DNA of 64,000 nt, taken from contig CAVYOX010000007.1 of the NCBI GenBank assembly GCA_963770245.1, positions 124,001 to 188,000 of the forward strand, written 5' to 3'. The notes beneath the pieces were generated by a model. The model did no database searches, was not told the origin of the DNA, and saw only the letters and a list, made by a program, of their open reading frames with translations. Source of the DNA: PALSA-270 sp963770245 (GTDB lineage Bacteria; Acidobacteriota; Terriglobia; Terriglobales; Acidobacteriaceae). A program made the position numbers and the translations under genes. Shown here piece after piece: positions 1-8,626 of the stretch; position 1 is the stretch's first letter; each line of letters opens with the position of its first letter.

Positions 1-222
1 AAAGACTTGATTCTCACCATTGAGGACAACGGTCCCGGCTTGCTCAATCCGAGCAACGCATTCGTACCCTTCTACACCACGAAACCAGCCGGCAGCGGAA
101 TTGGCCTGGTGCTGTGCCGGCAGATCGCCGAGGCTCACGGAGGCTCGATCGAACTGCTGAACCGGACCGACACGCTCGGGTGCCTGGTGAAAGTCACCTT
201 GCCGCGGTTCGAGTCAGCCTGA
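1..222 (+). CDS. sensor histidine kinase, C-terminal end (partial)
   Basis: Only the end of the ATP-binding (HATPase_c) domain is inside the window; the 5' part lies before base 1. The frame is open from base 1. It shows the G1 box (DNGPGL), the F box (PFYTTK) and the G2 box (GSGIGL), then the usual closing strand GGSIELLN..GCLVKVTLP. These are the lid and nucleotide-binding elements of a two-component sensor kinase. PFYTTKPAGSGIGL is typical of the NtrB/AtoS-like group, which often partners sigma-54 activators, but the sensor part and partner are not visible. It ends at a TGA at 220-222. Confidence 0.9.
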   Translation, partial: KDLILTIEDNGPGLLNPSNAFVPFYTTKPAGSGIGLVLCRQIAEAHGGSIELLNRTDTLGCLVKVTLPRFESA

Positions 223-435
223 GCCGGTGGCGCTCCCTCTGCACTCGGCTCGCGCGGGCCGGGACCGATTGGGCCAAGTGGCTGAATCGGCTGGGCATAG
301 ATCCTACACATTTCGTTGGTGCGGGGTTTCTCTGGTCCCCTAGGACCGCGAGGAGAGCCCTTCGATTCGGCAAATCAAGGTTACCAAGGTTCATCTCAGG
401 CAACCGTCCTAAGTTTGCACCCCTCTGATTACAAA

Positions 436-472
436 GCGGTGGAACCGCAACTCCGGATCGTGTCTCGGAGTT
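436..472 (+). promoter_or_regulatory. two adjacent hairpins in the leader of the sedolisin gene
   Basis: In the gene-free stretch 223-516 two back-to-back inverted repeats stand out: GCGGT-gga-ACCGC (436-448) and AACTCCG-N10-CGGAGTT (449-472). They lie about 35 bases before the ribosome binding site of the protease gene, with no T-run behind them. They could be a structured 5' leader or a weak terminator of the kinase transcript; the sequence cannot decide. Nothing else is seen in 223-435. Confidence 0.35.
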
Positions 473-516
473 ATGATTGAAAAAGCCGCCATCATTTCTG
501 ATTCTTGAGGAGTGGA

Positions 517-3261
517 ATGCAAAGGACTTCGGTGATCCCCGTGCCCTCGTGTCTTCTCGTGTGCCTGCTGCTGTCGGTGACCGCGGCCGTTTCCTGGGCC
601 CAGACTGCGCCCCCGGATCGCATCCTCGAAACCATCGACCAGGGGCAGATGACGGCACTCCCCGGCAATGTTCATCCTTGGGCGCGGGCGCAGTTCGACC
701 AGGGCAGAGTCGATCCCGGGATGGAGATGCAGGGGGTCACCATCTCTTTCAAGTTGTCGCCCACTCAGCAGGCCGCCCTCGATCAGTTGATCGCCGAGCA
801 GCAGGATGTCTCTTCCCCGAACTACCACCAATGGTTGACGCCGGAGCAGTACGCCGCACGCTTTGGCATGAGCCAGAATGACCTGGATCGAGTGACCACC
901 TGGCTCGGGACCCAAGGGTTCAGCCGAATCCAAGTGTCCCGCAGCGCCACCCGGGTGGCCTTTGACGGAACTGCCGCCCAGGTCGAAGCCGCCTTTCGCA
1001 CCGAGATTCACAGCTACCTGGTGAACGGCGAGACGCACTTCGCCAATGCCTTAGAACCCTCGGTCCCCGCGGCTTTTGCCTCTACGGTTCTCGGTTTCCG
1101 CCGCCTGGATAACTTTCGCCCCCGGCCGCGCGCCCGGCCGACCGCCCATTTCACCTCGAGCGTTTCGGGCAACCACTTCATGACGCCGGGTGATTTTGCC
1201 ACCATCTATGACTTGACGCCGCTCTACAACCTGGGTCTTGACGGCACCGGAATCACCATCGCGGTGATGGGACAAACGGCCATCAACCTCAGCGACGACG
1301 CCGCTTTCCGCAGCGCGGCCGGCTTGCCCGCCAAAGCTCCGACGCTGTTTCTGACGCCGAATACAGGGACGTCGGTGACTTCCACCGCCGATTTGAACGA
1401 AGCCAATCTGGATGTGGAATGGTCGGGGGGGGTGGCCAAGGGGGCGACTGTCCTCTATGACTATGCCGGGTCCACGGGCAACGGTGCCTTCGATGCGCTG
1501 GCCGACGCGATCGACAACAACCGCGCGCCCGTCATCGGCATCAGCTACGGCAATTGCGAGGCCAACATCGGTACGCCGGCGCTTACGGTCGCGCAAAGCT
1601 TGCGCACGCTGGTGCAACAGGGGGTGAGCCAGGGGCAGACCGTCAGTGCGGCCTCCGGGGACGATGGCGCTGCCGACTGCGAGCCCAGCGCGAGCGACCC
1701 CAACAACACCAGCGCCACCTCCGGGCTGGCGGTCGACGTTCCCGGCGCTATTCCCGAGGTCACAAGCGTCGGGGGCAGCGAATTCATGGGGGACCCAACC
1801 AGTCTCACGGCGACGCAGTACTGGGGTGCAACCCCCGGAACCGACGACATCAGCTCGGCCCTGTCCTATATTCCCGAGATGGCTTGGAATGACACGGTGG
1901 CCGACGGAGAAATGTCCGCCGGCGGGGGCGGTGTAAGCACCTTTTTTACCAAACCGGCTTGGCAGACGGCCTTGACCCCGGCCGATGGCCAGCGCGATGT
2001 GCCGGACATCGCACTGAACGCCTCCAATGCCCATGACCCGTATCTGGTGTGCGCGCAAGGCAGCTGCGTGGTCGGATTCCGAGAAAGCGCCGGCGGGAAC
2101 CTGAACCCCTTCGGTGGTACCTCCGTCTCGGCGCAGGTTTTCGCCGGCATTCTGGCCATCCTCAACCAGGCCACGAACTCTAAAGGCTTGGGCAACGCCA
2201 ACATGGAGCTCTATGCTCTGGCGGCCAGCTCTCCGGCGGCCTTTCACGACATCACGACCGGCAACAACATGGTGCCTTGCACTTCAGGAACCGTCGACTG
2301 CCCTGCCGGCACGACTGAGATCGGGTATTCGGCCAAGGCCGGCTATGACCTGGCCACCGGTCTCGGCTCGCTCGACGTAGACAGCCTGGCCAAAGCCTGG
2401 CCCGGATTCGTGGGCGCTGGGACGACCACCGTGACTACATCCTCGAACCTGACCGCGGCCTTGGGGGCCAACGTCACTTTCACCGCCACGGTTACGCCGA
2501 CGCTCGCGAACGGCCCGGCGGCTACCGGGACAGTGCAGTTTGTGATCGACGGCAGCAACGTCGGCAGCGCGGCGGCAATTGCGAACGGTACCTCCACTTA
2601 TTCAACCGGTACACTCAGTCTGGGCGCTCACTCCGTAGCGGCAGTCTATTCCGGGGACACCAACTATTCGACATCCACCTCGGCGACCATAACCGAAACC
2701 ATAGTCAACGGATTCACCGTTTCCGGCCCGGCGCTGACGATCAGCGCCCCGGGCGGTTCCGGTACTTCTACCATCACCGTTGTTCCCGGCACTGGCTTTA
2801 CCGGTATGGTTAGCCTCACCTGCGCGCCACCGGCGGGCGTCGAAATCACCTGCTCCTTCGGATCGACCACTCCGGTCACCATCAGCGGAACTTCCAGCGG
2901 GACCGCCACCATGACCGTGACCACCACGGCGCCTCATGCCCTCGCCAGGTCGAATCGGACCGCGGATGCCCGGCCGCACGGTCGGATCGGCTGGTTGACG
3001 GGGAGCGGGGGAGCGTTATTCGCCGGCTTTTTCATGATCGGCCTTCCCTCGCGGCGGCGCCGCTGGATGGCTATCGTGGGACTGCTGTTTTCAGTGTGTC
3101 TTGCGGTCGGCGTAGGTTGCGGCGGGGGTAGCAGCAGTGGCGGCGGCGGTGCTCAGACCGATCCCGGCACGCCCGCCAATACCTATACGGTCGTCGTGAC
3201 CGGTACGAGCGCAGCCGGCGGCATCACGACCACGGCCAACGTGGCGGTGACCGTACAGTAG
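517..3261 (+). CDS. secreted S53 sedolisin / pro-kumamolisin protease with Ig-like domain
   Basis: Predicted exported acid serine-carboxyl protease. The ATG at 517 is preceded by GAGGAG at correct spacing; the TTG at 505 would swallow that site. Order of parts (about 914 aa): signal peptide ending SWAQ, Pro-kumamolisin activation domain (about 55-200), S53 catalytic domain (about 215-610), Ig-like repeat (about 620-710, TVTTSSNLTAALGANVTFTATV), a second beta-rich segment, an RRRR-flanked hydrophobic helix and a glycine-rich tail. Catalytic elements are present: the E-x3-D pair in NEANLDVEW, the oxyanion Asp in SGDDGAADC, and the nucleophile Ser in GGTSVSAQ. The late hydrophobic helix suggests the mature enzyme stays attached to an envelope membrane; that is inference. 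Genes of this kind are commonly multiplied in Acidobacteriota. The next gene runs the other way. Confidence 0.93.
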   Translation: MQRTSVIPVPSCLLVCLLLSVTAAVSWAQTAPPDRILETIDQGQMTALPGNVHPWARAQFDQGRVDPGMEMQGVTISFKLSPTQQAALDQLIAEQQDVSSPNYHQWLTPEQYAARFGMSQNDLDRVTTWLGTQGFSRIQVSRSATRVAFDGTAAQVEAAFRTEIHSYLVNGETHFANALEPSVPAAFASTVLGFRRLDNFRPRPRARPTAHFTSSVSGNHFMTPGDFATIYDLTPLYNLGLDGTGITIAVMGQTAINLSDDAAFRSAAGLPAKAPTLFLTPNTGTSVTSTADLNEANLDVEWSGGVAKGATVLYDYAGSTGNGAFDALADAIDNNRAPVIGISYGNCEANIGTPALTVAQSLRTLVQQGVSQGQTVSAASGDDGAADCEPSASDPNNTSATSGLAVDVPGAIPEVTSVGGSEFMGDPTSLTATQYWGATPGTDDISSALSYIPEMAWNDTVADGEMSAGGGGVSTFFTKPAWQTALTPADGQRDVPDIALNASNAHDPYLVCAQGSCVVGFRESAGGNLNPFGGTSVSAQVFAGILAILNQATNSKGLGNANMELYALAASSPAAFHDITTGNNMVPCTSGTVDCPAGTTEIGYSAKAGYDLATGLGSLDVDSLAKAWPGFVGAGTTTVTTSSNLTAALGANVTFTATVTPTLANGPAATGTVQFVIDGSNVGSAAAIANGTSTYSTGTLSLGAHSVAAVYSGDTNYSTSTSATITETIVNGFTVSGPALTISAPGGSGTSTITVVPGTGFTGMVSLTCAPPAGVEITCSFGSTTPVTISGTSSGTATMTVTTTAPHALARSNRTADARPHGRIGWLTGSGGALFAGFFMIGLPSRRRRWMAIVGLLFSVCLAVGVGCGGGSSSGGGGAQTDPGTPANTYTVVVTGTSAAGGITTTANVAVTVQ

Positions 3262-3321
3262 GGTGCGGGGCAGAACACATCCGATCAAGGGGCAGACGCC
3301 GAGGAATGGGCAGAGTCCTCG

Positions 3322-3723
3322 CTAGACGCTCTGGCCTGGGCGTTGCGGCAGGACCGCCGCGAGCGCCTTCAAGAGCGACTCGGGCTCGCCTGCGATCGCA
3401 ACCACACTGTCAACGAACTCGGTTGTGCCTTCGGGAAGCTCACTATCCTGCGATAGCAGAATGACACGAGTACTCGGCCGGAGGCGCTTGATTTCCGCCA
3501 CCACCTGGGGACCCCGCAGGTGATCGAGATCGAAGTCGATGACCACGGCATCCACAACTTCCTCGGACATCAGGTTTAACCCAGAATGGCCGCTGATCGA
3601 GGTCAGCACCTGGTAGCCCTGATGCTTCAGCGAGGAAGCACGGAAATGCAGGGCTATGGCATCGCTTCCAATGCAGAGGATGGTGTCCCGCGGCTGTTGC
3701 ATCGACGTCATTTGCACATCCAT
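3322..3723 (-). CDS. receiver-like domain protein (degenerate response regulator)
   Basis: Single-domain protein with the fold signature of a CheY-type receiver: beta1 DTILCIGSD, a likely phospho-acceptor Asp in VVIDFD, beta4 RVILLSQDS. The acidic pair after beta1 is reduced to one Asp and the usual lysine of beta5 is missing (VVAIAGEP), so normal phosphorylation chemistry is doubtful. There is no output domain. The start is uncertain: ATGs at 3723, 3711 and 3702 and a TTG at 3744 are all in frame and none has a clear ribosome binding site; the first two lie in a tandem duplication. It is downstream of and co-oriented with the Crp-like gene (96 bp gap from 3744), so they may be functionally linked. 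Confidence 0.7.
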   Translation of the reverse strand: MDVQMTSMQQPRDTILCIGSDAIALHFRASSLKHQGYQVLTSISGHSGLNLMSEEVVDAVVIDFDLDHLRGPQVVAEIKRLRPSTRVILLSQDSELPEGTTEFVDSVVAIAGEPESLLKALAAVLPQRPGQSV

Positions 3724-3732
3724 TTGCACATC
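3709..3732 (-). repeat. perfect 12-bp tandem duplication at the start of the receiver-like gene
   Basis: On the minus strand GATGTGCAAATG occurs twice without a gap. In frame it reads DVQM-DVQM, so the duplication adds four codons and an extra possible ATG start without breaking the frame. Confidence 0.85.
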
Positions 3733-3839
3733 CCGTTTGGCCAAGCCTGCCCGAACGGTCTGACCAAACTAAGTGGTCTTTTATTACACGCGGTTTTCGG
3801 GTTTTTGTCTGTTCAATACTGCACAGCAGATTTGGGGCG

Positions 3840-4484
3840 CTAGTCCTGCAGCACGACGTTCAGTAGGGAGCGGTTAATCGTCAGGCCTCCGTTGTATTCA
3901 ATAAACCCCAGCCTGCGGAATTTGTTCATGAAAAAATTGATCCGCGCCCGCGTCGTACCCACCATCTCGGCCAGAGTTTCCTGCGACACCTTGGGGAGGT
4001 GGGCGGCATCGGGCTTGCCGTTTTTGGCGAAGCGGGCGAGCAGAATGAGGTTGCGGGCCAGGCGCTTCTCGCTCGAGTTCGAAAGGTGATCGACCAGGTC
4101 CCCCTCGACGCGAATAATATGGGTGAGCAGGTAGGTCATGAACAGATCGGCGAAGGCCGGTTCACGCAAGGCGCGCTGCAGGGCGGCTTTTTCGAGTCGG
4201 GTGACGGAACACTCCCCCATGCAGACGGCGGTGGCAATGCGTTGTTTTTGCCCGGCCAGGCATTCGTGGCCGAAGAAGTGCCCCGGTCCAAACAATCCCA
4301 CCACGGCTTCCTTCCCGCTGGGAGTGGTGACCGTCATCTTGACGCGGCCCTTATGCACGTAAAGGATGCTTCTGGCAGCCTCGCCTTGCGAAAAGATGGC
4401 CTGCCGGTCTTTGTACTGCAACAGCTTCCTGCCGGGGCCAGCCCGGTCCAGGAAGATCTTGGGATCGAACGAGGCGTTCGGCAT
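3840..4484 (-). CDS. Crp/Fnr family transcription regulator
   Basis: N-terminal cyclic-nucleotide-binding-like beta barrel (about 15-125; FSQGEAARSILYVHKGRVKMTV, then GLFGPGHFFGHECL), a long dimer helix, then a C-terminal winged helix (SQETLAEMVGTTRARINFFMNKFRRLGFIEYNGG). The start at 4484 (MPNASF) is preferred because AGGAGA lies just before it; a longer reading from 4580 has no such site. There is no N-terminal cysteine cluster, so it is not an iron-sulphur FNR; a cNMP or other small-molecule effector is possible but unproven. This type is abundant in Acidobacteriota. It is followed by the receiver-like gene on the same strand. Confidence 0.9.
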   Translation of the reverse strand: MPNASFDPKIFLDRAGPGRKLLQYKDRQAIFSQGEAARSILYVHKGRVKMTVTTPSGKEAVVGLFGPGHFFGHECLAGQKQRIATAVCMGECSVTRLEKAALQRALREPAFADLFMTYLLTHIIRVEGDLVDHLSNSSEKRLARNLILLARFAKNGKPDAAHLPKVSQETLAEMVGTTRARINFFMNKFRRLGFIEYNGGLTINRSLLNVVLQD

Positions 4485-5583
4485 GAGTCTCTCCTGATCT
4501 GTGGGAGTCGGCTCATCGGTGGACACCTGACCCGAAGAACACTCTCGAAACCGTTCTAGGCCGGGAAGCGCATTGAACATTACGCTTCAATACCCGCACG
4601 GCACGACAAGAGCGACTCGCAGCACGCTGCGTTCAATGTTTTGTTTGAGGAAAACGCTGGCCTCTACCCGGTTCGGTCTCGAGCGGCTGTAGAGAATTCA
4701 ACAGCGGCCCGGGGCTGCCCAATCGCAGCCGGACAAACCGATCCGGAGACTCCAGTCAGTGAGGTTCTCGAGTAACAGGGACTCACGTCGAGTTGGTTGG
4801 CTCGGGTGGATTGTTCTGAGGACAAAGTCAACCGGTCTTGCGAGGCGTGGCTCGTTTACTTCCGAAGCAAGTCGAAGACAAATTCGCCGATGACCTTCTT
4901 GCCCTTCGGCGCGACATCAAAGCGGGCTCGTCCTCCGCGGGTCACGACCGCTTGTGCCTATGTGCTTCAGTCTCAACTCTAGTCCGATTTCTCTCCCATA
5001 GCAAGGCCATCAGCGACGCCATGTCAGCGACCCCATAGACCGTGCGGTTTCCATTTCTGCGAGTGGATTGACCGAGGTATGGACCGCTCGCCGACCATTC
5101 GCGAGCCAGGCCGGAACCTCTGCGATTCAGTTCGAAGCGAATGGCTCAACGTTCGAGTCGAAAATCTTCGAGTCGAAAATCTTCGAGTCGCCAATCCTCG
5201 ATCGCCAATCCTCGATCGCCAATCTTTAATTTTGCCGCTCGAACCCTGCCGGGAAGTGCTCGTTTGCGCAACCGGTTCGAGCGGTTGTGGTTACTTCTGT
5301 GCAAAATTATGTTGACTTTGCCCTTGCACTGGGTCTCCTGTGAGCGGTACCATTATCTTGTTCCCAAAAGTGGCCACGCTCCCTAGCTGGCCCCCGCGCC
5401 CAAGAGACTCCAGGCGCCAAACGGATACAAAACATTTCACGAGTGAGTTCCAGCCGCATTGGGTTTTTCCGCGCACGCTTCTACTCTATGTGTGCGAGGC
5501 GAGGCACCACCCAGAGGGCGGTAGCACCAGGCTAGAAATCGGTTCGCGCAGGGATTCATCGGCGACCGCAAAAAGAGAAAACT
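4485..5583. other. 1.1-kb stretch without a recognisable gene
   Basis: No reading frame here has a convincing start, ribosome binding site and protein-like composition. It must hold the promoter of the Crp-like gene (minus strand) and of the gene at 5584 (plus strand). The only clear structure is the short tandem repeat at 5152-5224. Decayed coding sequence cannot be excluded. Confidence 0.5.
5152..5224 (+). repeat. 15/14-bp tandem repeat array (five units)
   Basis: Three 15-bp units (TTCGAGTCGAAAATC twice, then TTCGAGTCGCCAATC) pass into two 14-bp units CTCGATCGCCAATC. The middle unit is a hybrid that joins the two types, which suggests slipped-strand growth. There are no unique spacers, so it is not a CRISPR array. 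Confidence 0.85.
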
Positions 5584-6231
5584 ATGAATGCAGGACCAGG
5601 ACGTCCCTCCGGAGGCGGAGGGAGAGGCAGACGGCGGCGAGGACGCCGCCCCCCAAACCCCGGCAGCCAGCCCGGCCGCGACCGCCAGCAGCACGGCGGT
5701 ATTTACAGTGCTCCCATGGACCACAGCTACCGCGCCGCACTGAACGGCGGCAACGGACGTCCTGGCCGTATGCACCCCGGCTTCGCCCCCTCCTATGCAC
5801 CGGTCGATCCCGAGCCCTTGCCCGGGGACCGCGAAGACGCCAACTCGCGCATCTTTGCCTTTGTCGACGACCTGTTTTTCCAGGCCAAGATTCAGGAAAC
5901 GGCACGGAAGCTCAACGTCAGGGTCGAATTCTGCAAAGCGGAAAAGGACTTGCTCGACCACATGAAGCAAAATGGCGAAGAAAAGCCGTCGCTGATCATC
6001 TTCGACATGAACAACGTCAACGCCAAGCCGCTGACCCTCATTCCCAAGCTCAAGACCAAGCTGAAGAAGGGAACTTCGATCATCGGTTTCTTGTCCCATG
6101 TGCAGGGCGACTTGAAGCAGAAGGCCCACGAAGTGGGGTGCGACATGGTCCTGCCGCGCTCCGCGTTCTCGCAAAACCTGCCGCAACTCCTGCGTCGCCA
6201 CGGCGCCCCGGACGAGGAAACGGTCGAGTAG
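5584..6231 (+). CDS. receiver-like protein with arginine/glycine-rich N-terminus
   Basis: 215 aa. The first 30 residues are almost only G, R and P (GGGGRGRRRRGRRPP), a disordered basic tail of the RGG kind that often binds nucleic acid. Residues about 85-205 have a CheY/flavodoxin-like alternation: SRIFAFVDDLFF, SLIIFDMNN, GTSIIGFLSHV, GCDMVLPRSAF. An Asp (IIFDMN) sits where receivers are phosphorylated and a DD pair follows beta1, but the beta5 lysine is replaced (VLPRSAF). The ribosome binding site is weak. The function is unknown; pairing of an RNA-binding-like tail with a pseudo-receiver is the notable point. It faces the HIT gene convergently. Confidence 0.75.
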   Translation: MNAGPGRPSGGGGRGRRRRGRRPPNPGSQPGRDRQQHGGIYSAPMDHSYRAALNGGNGRPGRMHPGFAPSYAPVDPEPLPGDREDANSRIFAFVDDLFFQAKIQETARKLNVRVEFCKAEKDLLDHMKQNGEEKPSLIIFDMNNVNAKPLTLIPKLKTKLKKGTSIIGFLSHVQGDLKQKAHEVGCDMVLPRSAFSQNLPQLLRRHGAPDEETVE

Positions 6232-6338
6232 CTTCTTCATCTGCTCTGCCGCTCTAATGGCTGAGGCTTTGCCCCAGAGTGATTTCCCTCCGACGACCCC
6301 TTTGCAGGCCTCGGACCTAGCGGCACGCGTCCCTTGTC

Positions 6339-6680
6339 TTAACCCGGGGGCCAGCTCAAGCTGCGGCCGCCGAGAAGATGCACGTGCAGGTGGAATACGG
6401 ACTGCCCTGCTCCAGGACCGACATTCAATACCGTTCGGTAGCCGTTCTCGATGCCGCGCGCACGTGCCAGGTCCGCGGCTACCAGGTGACAGCGGCCGAT
6501 CAACTCGGCGTCTTCCGGAGTAGCTTCCTTCAAACCAACGACATGCTTCTTGGGAATCACCAGCAGGTGTGTCGGGGCTTGCGGGTTGATGTCTTCGAAG
6601 GCGCAAGTGTGCTCGTCCTCATACACCTTCTTCGCGGGGATTTCGCCACGGATGAGGCGGCAGAACAGGCAATCGCTCAT
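6339..6680 (-). CDS. HIT family (HINT-like) nucleotide hydrolase/transferase
   Basis: Histidine triad protein of about 113 aa. The N-terminal CLFCRLIRGEIPAKKVYED carries the two zinc-site cysteines of HINT proteins. The signature HLHVHLL with following residues is the catalytic histidine triad; family members hydrolyse AMP-N or AMP-acyl bonds on small substrates. The start at 6680 (MSDCLFC) fits homologues; an in-frame ATG at 6713 has GGGAGG 12 bases upstream and could be used instead. The C-terminus (LGGRSLSWPPG) is the normal family end. It is a single gene between convergent and co-directional neighbours. Confidence 0.93.
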   Translation of the reverse strand: MSDCLFCRLIRGEIPAKKVYEDEHTCAFEDINPQAPTHLLVIPKKHVVGLKEATPEDAELIGRCHLVAADLARARGIENGYRTVLNVGPGAGQSVFHLHVHLLGGRSLSWPPG

Positions 6681-6834
6681 GGGATTGTTGGCCAGGTTTC
6701 CGCGGTCGATCATAAAGCAAACTAGCCTCCCAACGATACAGGTGGGCGCAAGTAGGTCCGGGGATTCTCGGTAGAAGTTATGCGGACCGATCCGATGACA
6801 GAAGCCGGGGATGGCCGAGGCCTGGGGTCGAGTC

Positions 6835-7641
6835 CTATCGACAGAAGTTCTGGATGTCGGGCGGAGGTGGCGTGGGCATGATGTCGAGCTCGCCCGTCCA
6901 GCCGGTGCATCCCCGGGCGGTGACCACGCGGTTTGCCGTCTGCTCGAGTTCTTGGGCCTTGGATTTGGCCTGATCCAGTTGCGCGCTTCCGAGCTCGGCC
7001 TGGAGTTGCGCCAAGGCGGTGGCGACCGCTGCGGACTGATTGCCGGCGTCGTAGCTCATCAGCAGCCAAGTGTAGGCCTCGGACTTATCCAGGTTCACGC
7101 CTTGCCCCTGCTTGAGGAGCTGACCGAGTTGCTGTTCCGCCTGGGGCAGGCCTTGCATGGCGGCCTTGCGGAACCAGTTCGCGGCCGCCGGATAATCTTC
7201 CCGCTCCAGCTTGACCCGGCCCAGAAGATATTCGCCAAAGGGATCACCGTGCGCCGCGGATTTCTGCAGCCAGCGATTGGCTTCGTTCAAGTCGCGCGGG
7301 ACCGCGCTCGAAAGAATCAGACGGCCGAGCAGCCACCCGCCCACAGGATCATCCTGTTGCGCGGCTTTTTTGTACCAGGACGCCGCTTGTCCCGGGTCCC
7401 GGGTGATGATGGTTCCGGTATCGTAAAAATAGCCCAACAAGACCTCGGCGGGCGGGTATCCCAGGTCGGCGGAGTGCCGCAGATACCCGAGGGCCCCTTG
7501 CTCGTCGCGACCCGAGCCCACACCACTCAACGCATTCATGCCCAGCTCGAACAGCCGTTCCGGACTCGGCGATTGGGCATAGCTCGAGCCCTGGCCAAGC
7601 ACGAAACTGACTAGGAGCAGAGCGAGGACACGATGGCGCAT
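6835..7641 (-). CDS. exported Sel1-repeat (TPR-like) protein
   Basis: Start at 7641 (MRHRVLALL) with GGGAGG correctly spaced; longer readings to 7713 lack this. The signal peptide ends near SYAQS. It is followed by about five Sel1-like 36-residue helical hairpins (SGRDEQGALGYLRHSADLGYPPAEVLLGYFYD, ...AASWYKKAAQQDDPVGGWLLGRL, ...ANRWLQKSAAHGDPFGEYLLGRV, ...AANWFRKAAMQGLPQAEQQLGQL). Such proteins are periplasmic scaffolds; the partner is unknown. The C-terminal tail has two cysteines (GCTGW..NFC) that may form a disulphide. It lies downstream of the rlpA-like gene on the same strand. Confidence 0.88.
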   Translation of the reverse strand: MRHRVLALLLVSFVLGQGSSYAQSPSPERLFELGMNALSGVGSGRDEQGALGYLRHSADLGYPPAEVLLGYFYDTGTIITRDPGQAASWYKKAAQQDDPVGGWLLGRLILSSAVPRDLNEANRWLQKSAAHGDPFGEYLLGRVKLEREDYPAAANWFRKAAMQGLPQAEQQLGQLLKQGQGVNLDKSEAYTWLLMSYDAGNQSAAVATALAQLQAELGSAQLDQAKSKAQELEQTANRVVTARGCTGWTGELDIMPTPPPPDIQNFCR

Positions 7642-7783
7642 GACGGCCTCCCGACCCTTCATCGTCCATGGTTCCGGGCCCGGAGTCAAAGCACTTTGGT
7701 CATCGGGCGTCATCAGCCATGGCGCTGGTGGCGACTGTCCCGAACGTTACCTCGAGAGGGGAACCCTGAACCGGACGGCTTTC

Positions 7784-8626
7784 CTAATCGAGTCGGACCA
7801 GAAAGATAGCTCCCTCGGTTGTGGTGGTGTCGTGAGCGACTGCTTCGGCGCGTTGGCGGTCGTCATCGAGAACCCTGACCCGTACCCACCAGTCCCCGGT
7901 GGGGCTGCTGAATCGCAGCACCCGGGCTGTGCGGTAACGGTGGCTGAGGCGGTCGACCAGCTGGTTGGCGGCGTCCTCGTCGTCAAACGCTCCGATCTGC
8001 ACCGCCCAACGTCCGCCGGCGTTCAGTGGGACCGGAGTCTCGAGCACTTCGACTCGAATCAGGGCGACACCAGGCAGCCACACGTCAACTTGCTTCGCTG
8101 CGGCCAGGGACAAATCGAGGATGCGGCCGGAAATGAATGGTCCCCGGTCGGTGATGCGGACCAACGCCGCGTGGCCAGTCTTGACGTTGGTGACGCGCAC
8201 AATCGAGCCGAGGGGAAGGGTGCGATGGGCCGCGGTCATAGCATTCATGTCATAGATCTCGCCATTTGAGCCGCGGCGATTGTGGTAGGGCGCACCGTAC
8301 CAACTGGCTAAACCGGTCTCAACCGAGAGGGGATGGGTGTCGGGGGGGACCGAGATCGGTTCCGCGCTCTCGGCGGCGGGAGCACCGGCTTTTTGGGCCC
8401 GGGGCTCAGCCGCTGGCGGAAGCGGCGGGGCCGGGAGAGTTTCGGGCGCCGGCAGCGCGGGCGGAGATGGGACGAGGACGCGGGCTTGTTTCGGCCCGCC
8501 ACAGCCGGTGAGTAGAAAAACAAGAACGGGAACAAAGAGGGCCGCGATGGCAAGGGCAGCGAACCCAGCGGGAGCCCGGACGAGGTGCGGCGTCGAAACC
8601 GGGCGGCCGTCCCGTCGATAGCTCAC
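7784..8626 (-). CDS. rlpA: RlpA-type septal ring lipoprotein with SPOR domain
   Basis: The GTG start at 8626 overlaps the stop of the small upstream gene (GTGA), so translation is probably coupled. Parts: a basic N-terminus, hydrophobic stretch and lipobox LLTGC; a proline/alanine linker; a double-psi beta-barrel domain (TGLASWYGAPYHNRRGSNGE, TAAHRTLPLGS, ITDRGPF, RILDLSLAAA) that contains the conserved Asp of RlpA lytic transglycosylases; and a C-terminal SPOR domain (WAVQIGAFDDEDAANQL) that binds denuded peptidoglycan at the division site. About 280 aa, normal for the family. The expected role is cutting glycan strands during daughter-cell separation. Confidence 0.92.
   Translation of the reverse strand: MSYRRDGRPVSTPHLVRAPAGFAALAIAALFVPVLVFLLTGCGGPKQARVLVPSPPALPAPETLPAPPLPPAAEPRAQKAGAPAAESAEPISVPPDTHPLSVETGLASWYGAPYHNRRGSNGEIYDMNAMTAAHRTLPLGSIVRVTNVKTGHAALVRITDRGPFISGRILDLSLAAAKQVDVWLPGVALIRVEVLETPVPLNAGGRWAVQIGAFDDEDAANQLVDRLSHRYRTARVLRFSSPTGDWWVRVRVLDDDRQRAEAVAHDTTTTEGAIFLVRLD

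Noticed and set aside
1051..2247. 398-codon minus-strand frame
   Set aside because: Antisense to the sedolisin catalytic domain; no domain, no ribosome binding site.
3762..3785. GACCA-N7-TGGTC followed by T-run, terminator-like on the plus strand
   Set aside because: No plus-strand gene ends before it; it lies upstream of a minus-strand gene, and the 5-bp stem is weak.
5152..5224. Possible CRISPR array
   Set aside because: Units are contiguous without spacers and only 14-15 bp long; no cas genes.
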